The notes: a model not told the origin generated them from the letters alone. Counted from the first letter of the stretch, positions 25,624 through 35,295 are shown. The stretch: DNA of 64,000 nucleotides from Eubacterium sp. (GCA_024681515.1 JAILAR010000174.1:1-64000), one strand, 5' to 3'. Program-made: numbers and translations.

Positions 25624-27531
25624 TTACTGATTTTTCTTCTTCTTTGTACCGATCACGATACCGACGATCGCCAGGATCGCTGCGCAGCTTCCGCCTGCGA
25701 TACCTGCAATAGCGCCTGCGGACAGACCGCTCTTCTCGGTAGTTGCTTCGGTTGCCGGAGCTTCCGTTGCAACCGGAGCCTCTGTAGTTGCCGGAGCCTC
25801 GGTTACTGCTTCTGTTTTTTTCTCTACATAACCCTTCTCTTCCAGATACTTGTCGAGATTGGTCTCACCTGCGGTACCTACGCCTGTACCGGAGATGGAG
25901 AAGACAACCTTGATCTCCTTTTCCGGAGTCAGTGCTGCACAGTCAACGGCCGGATTCTCGGTCATACCGGTACCGGAACCGTCATAGATATTGGAGATGT
26001 CGATACGGAAACGTCCGTTACCCTCGATATCACCAAGTACCAGGCTGTCGGAATTTGTTGTAACCTTCTGACCGTCTACAAATACTGCGATACGTACCTT
26101 TGCGTCGGTATCCTTCAGCTCATCCTTGTCGTTTGCACGAAGAGTACCTACGGACTTCATGGCCTTGCCCATGCCGTCGATATCTACCAGGAATACCAGT
26201 GCAGTCTCCTGCGGCTCAGCCTTTGTGGTTGCACCTACCTGCTCAGCTGTCAGGGATACTTCGTAAACACCATCACCGGTTACGGATACTTCGTTGCCAA
26301 CGCCCATGTTGAAGTTCTGCCAGGACTGTTCCTTACCGTCGGAGAACATCAGGAATGCGGTCCACGGACCGGTTGTATCAACTTCTTCAGCCTCAGCCTC
26401 AACATAAGAACCGAAAGGCTTGCCGTCTGCTACCAGATTGTAGGTTACTTCTACGGATGTAATATCTGTTTCTGCAAATGCTTTTGCGTCAAGTGCTGTC
26501 GGGATAACGTCTGCAGCACCGTCCAGTGTTCTTCCGCCGAAGTTTGCATCGGACGGATTTACCCATTCATTGTAAAGGTTTACACGAGTTGTGATCTGAT
26601 CATCGGAGCTTGTGTAGGTCTTGCCTGTCAGCGCTACTTCCTGACCGTTTACCTTTACGGACTTGATATCCATCACACCGTAGGGGAAGTACTTCTCACC
26701 GTCTTTGATCTCAACATCGATAAATGCAAAGCCCTTTGCCGGCGCATCTGCTGCTGCATTGATCTCGCAGGATACGGTGTACTCGCCTTCGCCTGTTACG
26801 GTTGCCTTGTTCATCTTGACGGTTGCATATTCATTTCCGTCATTCCACCACTGATTTGCCCATGCGGTATCAGAGAAGGTGATATAGGATTCGGTTCCCT
26901 CTGCCGGAAGCGGCTCGGCAACCTTGGTCTTTGCGGATTCAGCAGCTTCGTTCTTGCCGTAATCGGAAACCGTGAAGGTTACTTCTACGGACTGGAAGCC
27001 TTCCAGCTTGTCTTTGCCCCAGAGCATCGGAGTTGCTCCCTTTGCGTCCTGTGTGCAGCGAGTGTCTGCGGCTACATTTCCGCTCTCATCCGTCGGCTGG
27101 TTCCATTCATTGTAAAGGTTTACACGTGTCTCGATGCCGGCGCCGTCTGCGGAGCAGGTGTAGCTGTAACCGGCCATTTCGATCTTCTCACCGTTGATCT
27201 TGATCTCATCGATCGTAACGATGGATCTGTTGCCCATGACTCTCTCGCCGTTCTTTACCTGAAGTGCATTAAACGGTGCCAGATTCTGGGGTTCCTTTGC
27301 CTTCATGGATACCGTGTAGGTACCGTCGCCGGTGATCTCAGCCTGTGTGAACTCAGCGTCAAAATCAGCCCAGTCAGAGTTGTTGATCGACAGATATGCA
27401 GTTCCGTCTGCAAATTCAGCGATCTCCGCATCTCTCTTCTCTCCTGCAAATGCAGCGATGCCGGGAACAAAGCCTACGGCAAGGACACCTGCAAGAATGG
27501 CGGAAGAAAGGCGCTTAAACAGTTTCTTCAT
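25624..27531 (-). CDS. Secreted surface protein with three repeated beta domains and a C-terminal anchor
   Basis: 635 residues from the ATG at 27531 (site AAAGGAGG). Signal peptide LSSAILAGVLAVGFVPGIAAFA. Three related domains follow, each with a GDGTYTVS-like strand, a NGEKI-like strand and, in two of them, TRVNLYNEW. A Thr/Glu/Ala/Pro-rich stalk (ATTEAPVATEAPATEA) leads to a membrane helix and a basic KKKKNQ end; no LPXTG motif precedes it. The repeated domain also occurs at the C-terminus of the GH5 enzyme at 33403-35295. A carbohydrate-binding role at the cell surface is inferred from that and from the neighbours. Confidence 0.78.
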   Translation of the reverse strand: MKKLFKRLSSAILAGVLAVGFVPGIAAFAGEKRDAEIAEFADGTAYLSINNSDWADFDAEFTQAEITGDGTYTVSMKAKEPQNLAPFNALQVKNGERVMGNRSIVTIDEIKINGEKIEMAGYSYTCSADGAGIETRVNLYNEWNQPTDESGNVAADTRCTQDAKGATPMLWGKDKLEGFQSVEVTFTVSDYGKNEAAESAKTKVAEPLPAEGTESYITFSDTAWANQWWNDGNEYATVKMNKATVTGEGEYTVSCEINAAADAPAKGFAFIDVEIKDGEKYFPYGVMDIKSVKVNGQEVALTGKTYTSSDDQITTRVNLYNEWVNPSDANFGGRTLDGAADVIPTALDAKAFAETDITSVEVTYNLVADGKPFGSYVEAEAEEVDTTGPWTAFLMFSDGKEQSWQNFNMGVGNEVSVTGDGVYEVSLTAEQVGATTKAEPQETALVFLVDIDGMGKAMKSVGTLRANDKDELKDTDAKVRIAVFVDGQKVTTNSDSLVLGDIEGNGRFRIDISNIYDGSGTGMTENPAVDCAALTPEKEIKVVFSISGTGVGTAGETNLDKYLEEKGYVEKKTEAVTEAPATTEAPVATEAPATEATTEKSGLSAGAIAGIAGGSCAAILAIVGIVIGTKKKKNQ

Positions 27532-27663
27532 GTTCCATCCTCCTTTAATGCTTGCATTACAATACAATGCCTACTGTCTGAATTTTAACAATACCGTGGT
27601 CGGAATCATACCATAAGATTTTCACTTTCTGTACTCCTATTTTTAGTGTAAATAACATTCAAA

Positions 27664-27708
27664 AACGGACGGTTTCTCTGAATAAGACTGTCAGAAAAAC
27701 CATCCGTT
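27664..27708 (-). terminator. Terminator after the YesM-type kinase
   Basis: AACGGACGGTTTCTCTG pairs with CAGAAAAACCATCCGTT, with few mismatches, and ends in TTTTT on the minus strand. Confidence 0.75.
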
Positions 27709-27735
27709 ATTTGTTCGAATTATTTCATAAGGTTT

Positions 27736-29529
27736 TTATGATTCGTTATCCACAGGGATCAGCGGCATAAGGATCTCGACCTGCGTTCCTGTTCCTTCCG
27801 AACTCTGGATCGTAACACCGAACTGCTCTCCGAACCGAAGCTTGATCCGCTGGTTCACGTTGACAACACCGATGTGGGTGCGGTCCAGATTCTCAAAATC
27901 ATTCATGGAATGCTGAATCTTTTCCAGATCCTCATTTGACATACCGTTGCCGTTATCCTCGATCAGGATCCGAAGAATGGAGCCGGTTTCGACCTTAATA
28001 TCGATCCGTCCTCCTTCGTCCATATCTTCCATGGCGTGAACATAGGCATTCTCCACAAAAGGCTGGATCACCAGCGGCATGATCATGTACCGCTCCGCCT
28101 TCTCCGGATCGTAGCTCAGGGTTGCCGTGATCCGGTCTCCGAAACGGTATTCCTGGATCTTCAGATAACAGTCCACCTTATCCATCTCCCAGGCCAGGGT
28201 CTTCAGCTCACTGCCGGCTTCCAGAGAGCTTCGGAGCAGACGCGTCAGACGAACGGAGATATCCTCGATCTCTTTCTCTTTGTTGATCATCGCCAGCATA
28301 CGGATATTTTCCAGTGTATTATACAGGAAATGCGGATTGATCTGGGTCGCCAGCATTTTGAATTCCACATCCTTCTGCCGGGAATACAGCTGCTCCTTCT
28401 GGACGCGCTCCTCCGCAGCCGCCTCCGTCAGAGACTGCATGTTCTGGACCATTTTATTCATGTCCGTGTAAAGGTCGTAGATCTCGTCCTTGGTATCACC
28501 GATACCGGTTTCGGCGGTATCATAATCCTTCTCCACCACCTTATGCATGGCGGTTCCCAGCGCATGGATCCGGCGGGAGAACCAGCTGTTCAGCCAGATG
28601 ATGGCGATGGTCATGACCAGCGCTCCGCCCAGAAGCGGAATGATGGTCCTGGCCGCCGTTCCGCGTATCGTGGAATCGATCTCATCATACGGGCGTATCA
28701 CGATGATGTCATAGTAATCCTCCGAGTAACGCGGTGTGATCCGGACCGAAGACAGAAAACAGCTCTGATCACGGAAATCGAAACGCTCCGTCTTCTTTTC
28801 TTCCATGATGCGGGAGATATAGCTCATTTCATCTTCCGTCAGGTCAAAATTGGTATGTACCAGTTCCCTGGTATTCAGTGTCATAAATGCAAAACCGTCC
28901 AGTCCTGCAACAAAATCATAGGTCAGTGCGGAATCCAGCGAAATGCTGATGATACCTGCCTCTTCATATTCCCGGGTATACAGAACGCGGGTAAGACGGA
29001 TACTTCTGCGCCCGGTACCCAGATCCGTCAGATAGGACCAGCTGGGGATTCCCGGATGGGACATAGTGTTCAAATACCAGTTTTTTTCTCGGATCGTATC
29101 CGTGATCAGTCGGAAATATTTGTTATCGACATGATCCACGGTTTCCGGATATACATAGACGCAGATAGAGGAAATATTTCCATAATACTCACGTACATAA
29201 TCCACCAGCTTATTGAAACTTCGATAATCGAAAAGGCGGTCTTCATTTTTTCCAACCACCGGAACGCCGATCATTTGTTCCAGAGGATCGAAATAGATCC
29301 GTTCCGAAAGCTCAACGGCAAGATGCATATCCGATTCGATCTTCTCCTGTCCATCTTCCAGTTTTGCTTTTTCATTGTTGATCTGCATTTCGGACAGAGA
29401 GTTGCGGGAGGAATTGAACATGAAGAATGTCACAAAAAGAAGCGGCAGAAAACAGCCGATGGCGTAGACCAACAGCATTCTCTGCCGCAATTTAAGATTC
29501 CTGAACTTCTCGGTGATTTTTCTGAACAT
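27736..29529 (-). CDS. YesM-type sensor histidine kinase
   Basis: 597 residues. A membrane helix near 17-37, an extracellular sensor region to about 290, a second helix near 295-315, then a HAMP linker. The kinase part has the phospho-acceptor INPHFLYNTLENIRML near 393 and the ATPase G box IEDNGNGMS near 530. It is the last gene of the GH5-GH29-GH31 block and probably senses an extracellular sugar. Its natural partner is a YesN-type regulator; the only one in the window is at 9533-11107. Confidence 0.9.
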   Translation of the reverse strand: MFRKITEKFRNLKLRQRMLLVYAIGCFLPLLFVTFFMFNSSRNSLSEMQINNEKAKLEDGQEKIESDMHLAVELSERIYFDPLEQMIGVPVVGKNEDRLFDYRSFNKLVDYVREYYGNISSICVYVYPETVDHVDNKYFRLITDTIREKNWYLNTMSHPGIPSWSYLTDLGTGRRSIRLTRVLYTREYEEAGIISISLDSALTYDFVAGLDGFAFMTLNTRELVHTNFDLTEDEMSYISRIMEEKKTERFDFRDQSCFLSSVRITPRYSEDYYDIIVIRPYDEIDSTIRGTAARTIIPLLGGALVMTIAIIWLNSWFSRRIHALGTAMHKVVEKDYDTAETGIGDTKDEIYDLYTDMNKMVQNMQSLTEAAAEERVQKEQLYSRQKDVEFKMLATQINPHFLYNTLENIRMLAMINKEKEIEDISVRLTRLLRSSLEAGSELKTLAWEMDKVDCYLKIQEYRFGDRITATLSYDPEKAERYMIMPLVIQPFVENAYVHAMEDMDEGGRIDIKVETGSILRILIEDNGNGMSNEDLEKIQHSMNDFENLDRTHIGVVNVNQRIKLRFGEQFGVTIQSSEGTGTQVEILMPLIPVDNES

Positions 29530-29541
29530 AGACTTTTATCA

Positions 29542-29619
29542 GGATTCTTCGCTTTGCTCAGAATGACAAAAGCCATTGTTCATAGGCATACATGTCATTC
29601 TGAACGCAGTGAAGAATCC
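29542..29619. repeat. Interspersed inverted repeat
   Basis: Two 27-base arms (29542-29568 and 29593-29619) match inversely at 23 positions. The core is TGTCATTCTGA in one arm and TCAGAATGACA in the other. It could form a long hairpin between the GH31 and kinase genes. A related single arm is at 6481-6510. Confidence 0.65.
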
Positions 29620-29625
29620 CTTCAC

Positions 29626-31626
29626 TTATACTCGCCGGAATACCGGGATCACATCAAGCGGCGCGGGGACGGTAATGAAATCTCCACCCTCTACTATATC
29701 ACCATTTTCGATATTTTTCCACTTTCCTGCCGGGAGATATAACGTCCGCTCGGTCGCACCTGCGGTAAGGACCGGAGCCACCAGATAATCCGGACCGAAC
29801 ATATACTGCTCCGGAAGCTCCCAGCACTTCGGATCCTCCGGGAACTCGTAGAACATGGTACGGATCAGCGGAGAGCCTGTTTCTGCCGCATCCTTCATAA
29901 GGCCTGCAATGTAGTCCTTCATGGAGAGACGCAGATCCAGATATTTCTTCATGATCCGATATGCCTCATCACCGTAGCTCCAGAGTTCATTGGGCTGACC
30001 GGTATGCAGATAGCCGCCGCCGAAATCCCGGTTGTCCAGAGGTTCGATGGTGAAGGGGCCGCGGTCGCCGTGCATACGGAGGATCGGGCAGAATGCACCG
30101 AACTGATACCAGCGGATCAGCAGCTCCACGAAGGCAGGATCATTTACGTCCTCGGTCATGAAACCGCCGATGTCCGTGGTCCACCAGGGAATACCTGCCA
30201 GACCCACGTTCTGTCCCGCTACCACCTGATCCTTAAAGGATTCAAAGTTGCTCTGTACGTCACCGGTCCAAAGAAGGGTGTGATATTTCTGACCGCCTAC
30301 CCAGTTGGAACGGATCAGGCTGACGAATTCCGTGTCTCCGTCTGCCGTGAGACCGTTGTAGAACGCCTCGGCTGTCTTCTTCGGATATTCATTTACTACC
30401 TTGCTGCCACGTCCGGTGTAGTACCGAACATTACTGAAATCATACTTCACCTGATCCGGCTCGCAGTTATCCAGCCAGAACAGATCGATGCCCAGATCGC
30501 GGTAATTCTTCTTGCATTTTTCCCAGATATACTGCTGTGCTTCCGGATTGAAATAATCGATGGTCCCGCAGTCTCCCTGGTAGTCATAGGTCTGTTCGGA
30601 ACCCAGTTCCGTACGGGACAACAGGCCCTTCTCGAACATTTCATAGAAGTTCTCACTGCGCTTATCCACGGAAGGCCATACGGAAACCATGATCTTCGTA
30701 CCCATGCCGTGAAGTTCGTCCACCATGGCACGAACCTTATCCTCCGGCCAGTAGGTGGGATCAAAGCGCCAGTCTCCCTGATAGGGCCAGTGGAAGAAAT
30801 CGATCACGATCACATCCAGCTTGATGCCCAGCTCCTGATACTTATGTGCAACCTCCAGCACTTCTTCCGGAGTACGATAACGAAGCTTGCACTGCCAGAG
30901 TCCCAGATAATCGTCTTTCATCACCGGAGCACGTCCCACACAGGCCGTGTAATTCTCCACCAGCTTCTTCGGCGTCTCGCCCACGGTGATCCAGTAATCC
31001 AGTTCATCCGTCTCCTCGGCGATCCATTTGGTGATATTATTTGCAAATGTGACCTCGCCCGGCGCCGGGTTGTTCCAAAGCAGACCGTAGCCCTGATCCG
31101 ATACCAGGAATGGCACGGATACCTGGGAATTCCGCTGTTCCAGCGGAAGTACGCAGCCCTTCAGGTTCAGATACGGATGCTGATACTGTCCCATACCGTA
31201 CAGCTTCTCTCCCGGATTTGCTTCAAAGCGGGTGGTCAGCTTAAAGGAATCGGAACCGATGCCCTGATATTCCCGGGACAGGATCTTAAAGCAGATGGAT
31301 TCCTTGCGGATGGAGCCGCCGTAGAAGCTGTAATACTCCTGCAGAACAAGCTTCCAGTCCGTCCCCTCCTTCTTGTAGAAACAGAGGATTCCCACCTGAT
31401 TTACGGTAGCTTTGATATTTCCGTTCACAATCTCGGCGGACTGATCCGCGATGGCAACGGTCGCCTGTTTCGGAACTTCCTCCGTCAGAGCGTGCGCCGT
31501 CTCCGGGATCTTCGGAAGGATGGTAGAACGAACACGAAGTCCGTCCGTGCCCCAGCCTTCGATGCGAAGGGTCTCGTTGCGAAGTCTTGAGATAAGAGCG
31601 CCTTGTTCTTCATAGAATCTGATCAT
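29626..31626 (-). CDS. yicI: GH31 alpha-xylosidase
   Basis: 666 residues, no signal peptide, so cytoplasmic. GH31 hydrolase: catalytic nucleophile Asp in DLFWLDNCEPD, the acid/base region near LRMHGDRGPF, and the typical FGPDYLVAPVL strand near the C-terminus. YicI-type enzymes release alpha-linked xylose from xyloglucan fragments; alpha-glucosidase activity cannot be ruled out. A palindromic operator candidate lies in its leader at 31652-31676. Confidence 0.88.
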   Translation of the reverse strand: MIRFYEEQGALISRLRNETLRIEGWGTDGLRVRSTILPKIPETAHALTEEVPKQATVAIADQSAEIVNGNIKATVNQVGILCFYKKEGTDWKLVLQEYYSFYGGSIRKESICFKILSREYQGIGSDSFKLTTRFEANPGEKLYGMGQYQHPYLNLKGCVLPLEQRNSQVSVPFLVSDQGYGLLWNNPAPGEVTFANNITKWIAEETDELDYWITVGETPKKLVENYTACVGRAPVMKDDYLGLWQCKLRYRTPEEVLEVAHKYQELGIKLDVIVIDFFHWPYQGDWRFDPTYWPEDKVRAMVDELHGMGTKIMVSVWPSVDKRSENFYEMFEKGLLSRTELGSEQTYDYQGDCGTIDYFNPEAQQYIWEKCKKNYRDLGIDLFWLDNCEPDQVKYDFSNVRYYTGRGSKVVNEYPKKTAEAFYNGLTADGDTEFVSLIRSNWVGGQKYHTLLWTGDVQSNFESFKDQVVAGQNVGLAGIPWWTTDIGGFMTEDVNDPAFVELLIRWYQFGAFCPILRMHGDRGPFTIEPLDNRDFGGGYLHTGQPNELWSYGDEAYRIMKKYLDLRLSMKDYIAGLMKDAAETGSPLIRTMFYEFPEDPKCWELPEQYMFGPDYLVAPVLTAGATERTLYLPAGKWKNIENGDIVEGGDFITVPAPLDVIPVFRRV

Positions 31627-31651
31627 GGTATTTCTCCTTTTTAATCAGCTT

Positions 31652-31676
31652 GTTTACATAATATAGTTATGTAAAC
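31652..31676. promoter_or_regulatory. Palindromic operator upstream of the GH31 gene
   Basis: GTTTACATAA, five bases, then TTATGTAAAC: a perfect 10-bp inverted repeat in the fucosidase to xylosidase gap, 25 bases upstream of the GH31 start. It overlaps a possible TATATT -10 box. The binding protein is unknown. Confidence 0.55.
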
Positions 31677-31728
31677 TATATTGTTTTTGTACTATGTTTT
31701 ATTACAATTTTCGTTTTTATTTTGCAAG

Positions 31729-33303
31729 TTACAGTTGGGTGATACGCAGGACGATCGGCAGATCCGTACGGACCTGTTTCGACCATTCCTCCGACAGCCA
31801 CACCGTCATTCCTGCATCCGTCACTTCAAAGCTGCAGGCCTGACCGAACATTCTCGGTGCGCCAAGCAGATCCACGCCTTTGATATGGCCAAGGTACTGA
31901 GCCCCGCCCTGCGGACTCTTTCTGGCAAGGGACCGGATACGAATCGTTCGTTCCTTCGGCGGTTTCATAACAAAGGCATACAGATTTCCATGGTTTACGG
32001 TGAACCGAATATCTTCTTCGGTATATTCTTTTGCCTCCTCGGAGAAGGAACCCTCTTTGTCTTCGGTCGGTCCTTCCTTGCTGATCCGCCAGGGACGGGC
32101 TCCGCAGATGGCTTCTCCGTTTTCCTTCATCCATGCTCCCAGATCCGCCAGGATCTTCCGATCCCCTTCCGGGATCGTACCGTCTGCTTTCGGTCCGATG
32201 TTCAGAAGCAGATTTCCGTTTCGGCTTACCACATCGATAAGTGTACGGATGATCACGCCGCTGTCCTTATATTCCAGCGAATCCGTGTAACACCAGGAAT
32301 TCCAGGCCACCGCCGTATCTGTCTGCCACGGAAACGGTTTCGCCTCCGGAAAACTCCCACGTTCCACTTCTACGATACCACTTCCGAAAGCCATCGCTTC
32401 ATGCTTGTAGCAGACCGCCACCGGACGCCAGATTCGTACGCCGAGATTATAATAATAGGCCAGAAACCGTTTCAGATACGGTTCAAAGGCTCTGTGCTGG
32501 ATCCACCAGTCAAAGTACAGAAGTTCCGGCTGATAACGGTCCACCAGCTCCACCGTGCGGATCAGCCAGTCTGTCAGGAATTCCTCATCCGGTGCGGGAT
32601 CACTGCTCATATCGAAATTATCACGTTCCGGCATGGCAGGCCGGTAAAAATCCCGGGGATCCGGTACGGATACAGATCGTTCCATAGAACTTTCCATAGA
32701 ACTTTCCATAGATCTTTCCATAGAACTTTCCATAGAAGCTCTCACATCACTGTCAAAGTCCATACCATGGCCCATGAACCACCAGTGCTCTGCCCGATGG
32801 CTGGAGGTGCAGAAATGCATCCGCTCCGCTTCTGCTGCCTCTTTCAGTTCCCCGATGATGTCCCGACGCGGGCCCATTTCCACAGCGTTCCAGGAGGAAA
32901 GCTCACTTTGATACATCTGAAATCCGTCATGATGTTCCGCCACCGGGAAGATATATCCCGCTCCGGCCTCCCGAAACAGACGGATCCATTCCTTCGGATC
33001 AAAATGCTCTGCGGTAAGGAGGGGAATAAAATCCTTATAGCCGAATTCCTTCTGCGGGCCATATGTCTTTATGTGATGTTCATATTCCGAGGTTCCCTGA
33101 ATGTACATATTTCTGCTGTACCATTCGTTATTAAAGGCCGGAACACTGTAAAGCCCCCAGTGAAGAAAGATGCCAAGTTTTTCCTGCCGGAACCAGTCGG
33201 GAACCTGCATTTTGGAGAGACTGTCCCAGTCCGGTCGGAAGGGTCCGTCTTCCATTCCCTCTTTGATATGTCGCAGCCAGGCTGCTGTATCGTACTTTTT
33301 CAT
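31729..33303 (-). CDS. GH29 alpha-L-fucosidase
   Basis: 524 residues from the ATG at 33303; a GTG four codons earlier is possible. No signal peptide. GH29 pattern: GIFLHWGLYSVPAFNNEWY near 45, VAEHHDGFQMY near 120, the nucleophile Asp in LLYFDWW near 255, and NLLLNIGPKADGTIP near 350. It removes terminal L-fucose from oligosaccharides. A run of about 20 residues of SMES/SMER repeats is inserted near residue 190. Confidence 0.88.
   Translation of the reverse strand: MKKYDTAAWLRHIKEGMEDGPFRPDWDSLSKMQVPDWFRQEKLGIFLHWGLYSVPAFNNEWYSRNMYIQGTSEYEHHIKTYGPQKEFGYKDFIPLLTAEHFDPKEWIRLFREAGAGYIFPVAEHHDGFQMYQSELSSWNAVEMGPRRDIIGELKEAAEAERMHFCTSSHRAEHWWFMGHGMDFDSDVRASMESSMERSMESSMESSMERSVSVPDPRDFYRPAMPERDNFDMSSDPAPDEEFLTDWLIRTVELVDRYQPELLYFDWWIQHRAFEPYLKRFLAYYYNLGVRIWRPVAVCYKHEAMAFGSGIVEVERGSFPEAKPFPWQTDTAVAWNSWCYTDSLEYKDSGVIIRTLIDVVSRNGNLLLNIGPKADGTIPEGDRKILADLGAWMKENGEAICGARPWRISKEGPTEDKEGSFSEEAKEYTEEDIRFTVNHGNLYAFVMKPPKERTIRIRSLARKSPQGGAQYLGHIKGVDLLGAPRMFGQACSFEVTDAGMTVWLSEEWSKQVRTDLPIVLRITQL
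32679..32738 (-). repeat. 12-bp tandem repeat inside the fucosidase gene
   Basis: Five units of TTTCCATAGAAC type, in frame, encode SME[SR] five times. The repeat would alter the protein by four residues per unit gained or lost, without a frameshift. Confidence 0.85.
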
Positions 33304-33330
33304 ATGATCACTCACCGGTCTCTTTATTTG

Positions 33331-33363
33331 ATGCCGGGCTCAAGCTATGTTTTGCGCCCGGCT
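33331..33363 (-). other. Hairpin between GH5 and GH29 genes
   Basis: GCCGGGC pairs with GCCCGGC around a 16-base loop. No T-run follows on the minus strand. It may be a processing or stability element inside the operon. Confidence 0.35.
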
Positions 33364-33402
33364 GATGATTCGGAGCACACAACATATGAAATGTGCTGCA
33401 AA

Positions 33403-35295
33403 TCATTGGTCAGTCATCGTGTTTGCGTCATTTGCGGAGATCCCTGACGCGCCCGGTACATAATCAAATGTGATCTCGATGGTCTGGATCTCCCCGCATT
33501 CCTTTTCCAGTACGGTTGGTGTACAGCCGGATGTCCCACCGCCGCGGGTTCTTGCATCGTCCGGTACAGCCGGTACCCATTCGTTGTAGAGGTTGCTGCG
33601 GGTGCAGAGACCGTCATCCGAAGAGGTATAATTCCTTCCGTTCATCTTGTACTCTTCCCCGTTGATCAGGATCTGTTTGATGTCGATCACATAGCCGGGG
33701 AACAGTTCCTCCGCATTGGCAATACCGATGGCGGAAAATGCGGTTCCGATGGACTTGCCGGCATCTGTCTTTGTAAAATCCAGAGCCACAGTGTAGGTTC
33801 CTTCACCGGTAACCTCCACATCCGTTGCCTTCACACCGTAAGTCTTTGAATCCGGATCATAGGTATCTCCCACGCTGTAAACGATGTTCCAGTCCTGGGA
33901 ATCCCACATGATCCATGCGATAGCGGTTCCGTCTCCGGCCAGCTTCTGGTTGGTATCAAAGGTTTCCGGAGCAGCTGCCAGACTCTGCTCCATTTTCTGC
34001 TTCGCAGACGCCTGAATATTCTCATAACTTGTACTGCTCTGATTCTCGTAGCTGTTGTCCAAAAGGAAGCCCTTCACTCCGTCATTGATCCACTGATGGG
34101 TCTGCTTGTTCAGCATGTTTCCGGTGTCCCAGAGCAGAGGTACATATCCGTACAGATCACAGTTGGCATAGAAATTCTCATACCAGAGAAGCCAGTTGGG
34201 CTTCATCTCATTGTTGGAGGTCGGGAGCACCCCGCACTCTCCGATGATGACACCGTAGCCCTGCTCCGTGAATACGGACAGGTTCTTCATCAGCGTATTC
34301 ATTTCCTCGTAATTCTTCTTTGTTCCCCAGGTACTGGAACCGGTGCTGCCGCAGTAGCTCCAGGGAGTGTAATAGTGCACGGACAGGAACAGTTTTTCTT
34401 TTGCGGTATCCGTAGGCATATGCCAGCGGGAATCCAGAGTCTGGGTGATATCCGTGCCGTATCCCGGGATCAGCAGGAATCGGTTTTCGTTTCTTCCGCC
34501 CAGAGAACGGATAGTGTCCACAAAGAGCTGATTTACCTTGTTTGCCGTATCGTAGCATTCATCTTTGGTAAGTCCGTTTCCGTCCTTTACCAGGGGGCTG
34601 CGGATGTCATTGAAGCCGTCTCCAAGTTCTTCATTTCCGCCCTCGAAGATCAGCCGTTCATCATAATCTTTAAATTCGGTTCCGATCTGGGTCCACATGG
34701 ATTTGAAGATATCATAACCGATCTCTCTGCGGGAGGCATCCTTCTCTCCGAAAATGCCCCACCAGCTGCCGTCCCAGTGATCGTTCAGAACCACAAAGAG
34801 GTCATCCTCCAGAGCCCAGTCTACGATCTGCTTTACCCGGTCCATGTACGCCTGACCAATGGTATAGTCTCCGTTCTCAATATCCATGGCATTGGTCCAG
34901 GCCACGGGGATCCGGAGGGTATCCATGCCGGAATTCTTGATATCATCGATCATTTCTTTTGTGGTGACCGGCTGTCCCCAGAGAGTCTCAAAATGCACCA
35001 CTTCATTCTTTACATAGTCCCCGGGGCGGTTCATATCCGAGGCTTCCATGGTATTGCCCAGATTGAATCCGTTGCCCATACGGATCGCCAGTTCCCGTGC
35101 GGTCATGGATGCATACTCGCTCTCTTTCCTATCTCCGCTGCTGCCCTCTGTAGTCGCTGTGGTATCATTCTCCGTGTTACCGGATCCGTTCGATGCTGTC
35201 TCCGTCCCGGTGCCGCTTCCGCCGCAGGCACAGAGCCCCAGAGCCATGGTCATAGTCAAAACACCGGCTGTGATCTTCTTCCAAATCTTTTTCAT
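33403..35295 (-). CDS. GH5 endoglucanase lipoprotein with C-terminal beta domain
   Basis: 630 residues. The lipoprotein signal ends LGLCACGG; a Gly/Ser/Thr/Glu linker follows. The GH5 domain covers about 60-420: GNGFNLGNTMEA, DTLRIPVAWT, LNDHWDGSWWG, the acid/base Glu in FEGGNEELGDGF, LSVHYYTPW, and the nucleophile Glu in VIIGECGV. A C-terminal beta domain (470-620) carries RSNLYNEWVP and matches the repeats of the surface protein at 25624-27531. It cuts beta-1,4-glucan or xyloglucan backbones outside the cell; the exact substrate is inferred from GH31 and GH29 neighbours. Confidence 0.9.
   Translation of the reverse strand: MKKIWKKITAGVLTMTMALGLCACGGSGTGTETASNGSGNTENDTTATTEGSSGDRKESEYASMTARELAIRMGNGFNLGNTMEASDMNRPGDYVKNEVVHFETLWGQPVTTKEMIDDIKNSGMDTLRIPVAWTNAMDIENGDYTIGQAYMDRVKQIVDWALEDDLFVVLNDHWDGSWWGIFGEKDASRREIGYDIFKSMWTQIGTEFKDYDERLIFEGGNEELGDGFNDIRSPLVKDGNGLTKDECYDTANKVNQLFVDTIRSLGGRNENRFLLIPGYGTDITQTLDSRWHMPTDTAKEKLFLSVHYYTPWSYCGSTGSSTWGTKKNYEEMNTLMKNLSVFTEQGYGVIIGECGVLPTSNNEMKPNWLLWYENFYANCDLYGYVPLLWDTGNMLNKQTHQWINDGVKGFLLDNSYENQSSTSYENIQASAKQKMEQSLAAAPETFDTNQKLAGDGTAIAWIMWDSQDWNIVYSVGDTYDPDSKTYGVKATDVEVTGEGTYTVALDFTKTDAGKSIGTAFSAIGIANAEELFPGYVIDIKQILINGEEYKMNGRNYTSSDDGLCTRSNLYNEWVPAVPDDARTRGGGTSGCTPTVLEKECGEIQTIEITFDYVPGASGISANDANTMTDQ

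Noticed and set aside
25624..25740. LPXTG-type sorting signal at the end of the surface protein
   Set aside because: The end has a membrane helix and Lys tail, but no LPXTG or NPxT motif before it.
25519..27588. Long plus-strand open frame of 689 codons opposite the surface-protein gene
   Set aside because: It is Cys-rich, has no ribosome site or known motif, and mirrors a clear signal-peptide protein on the other strand.
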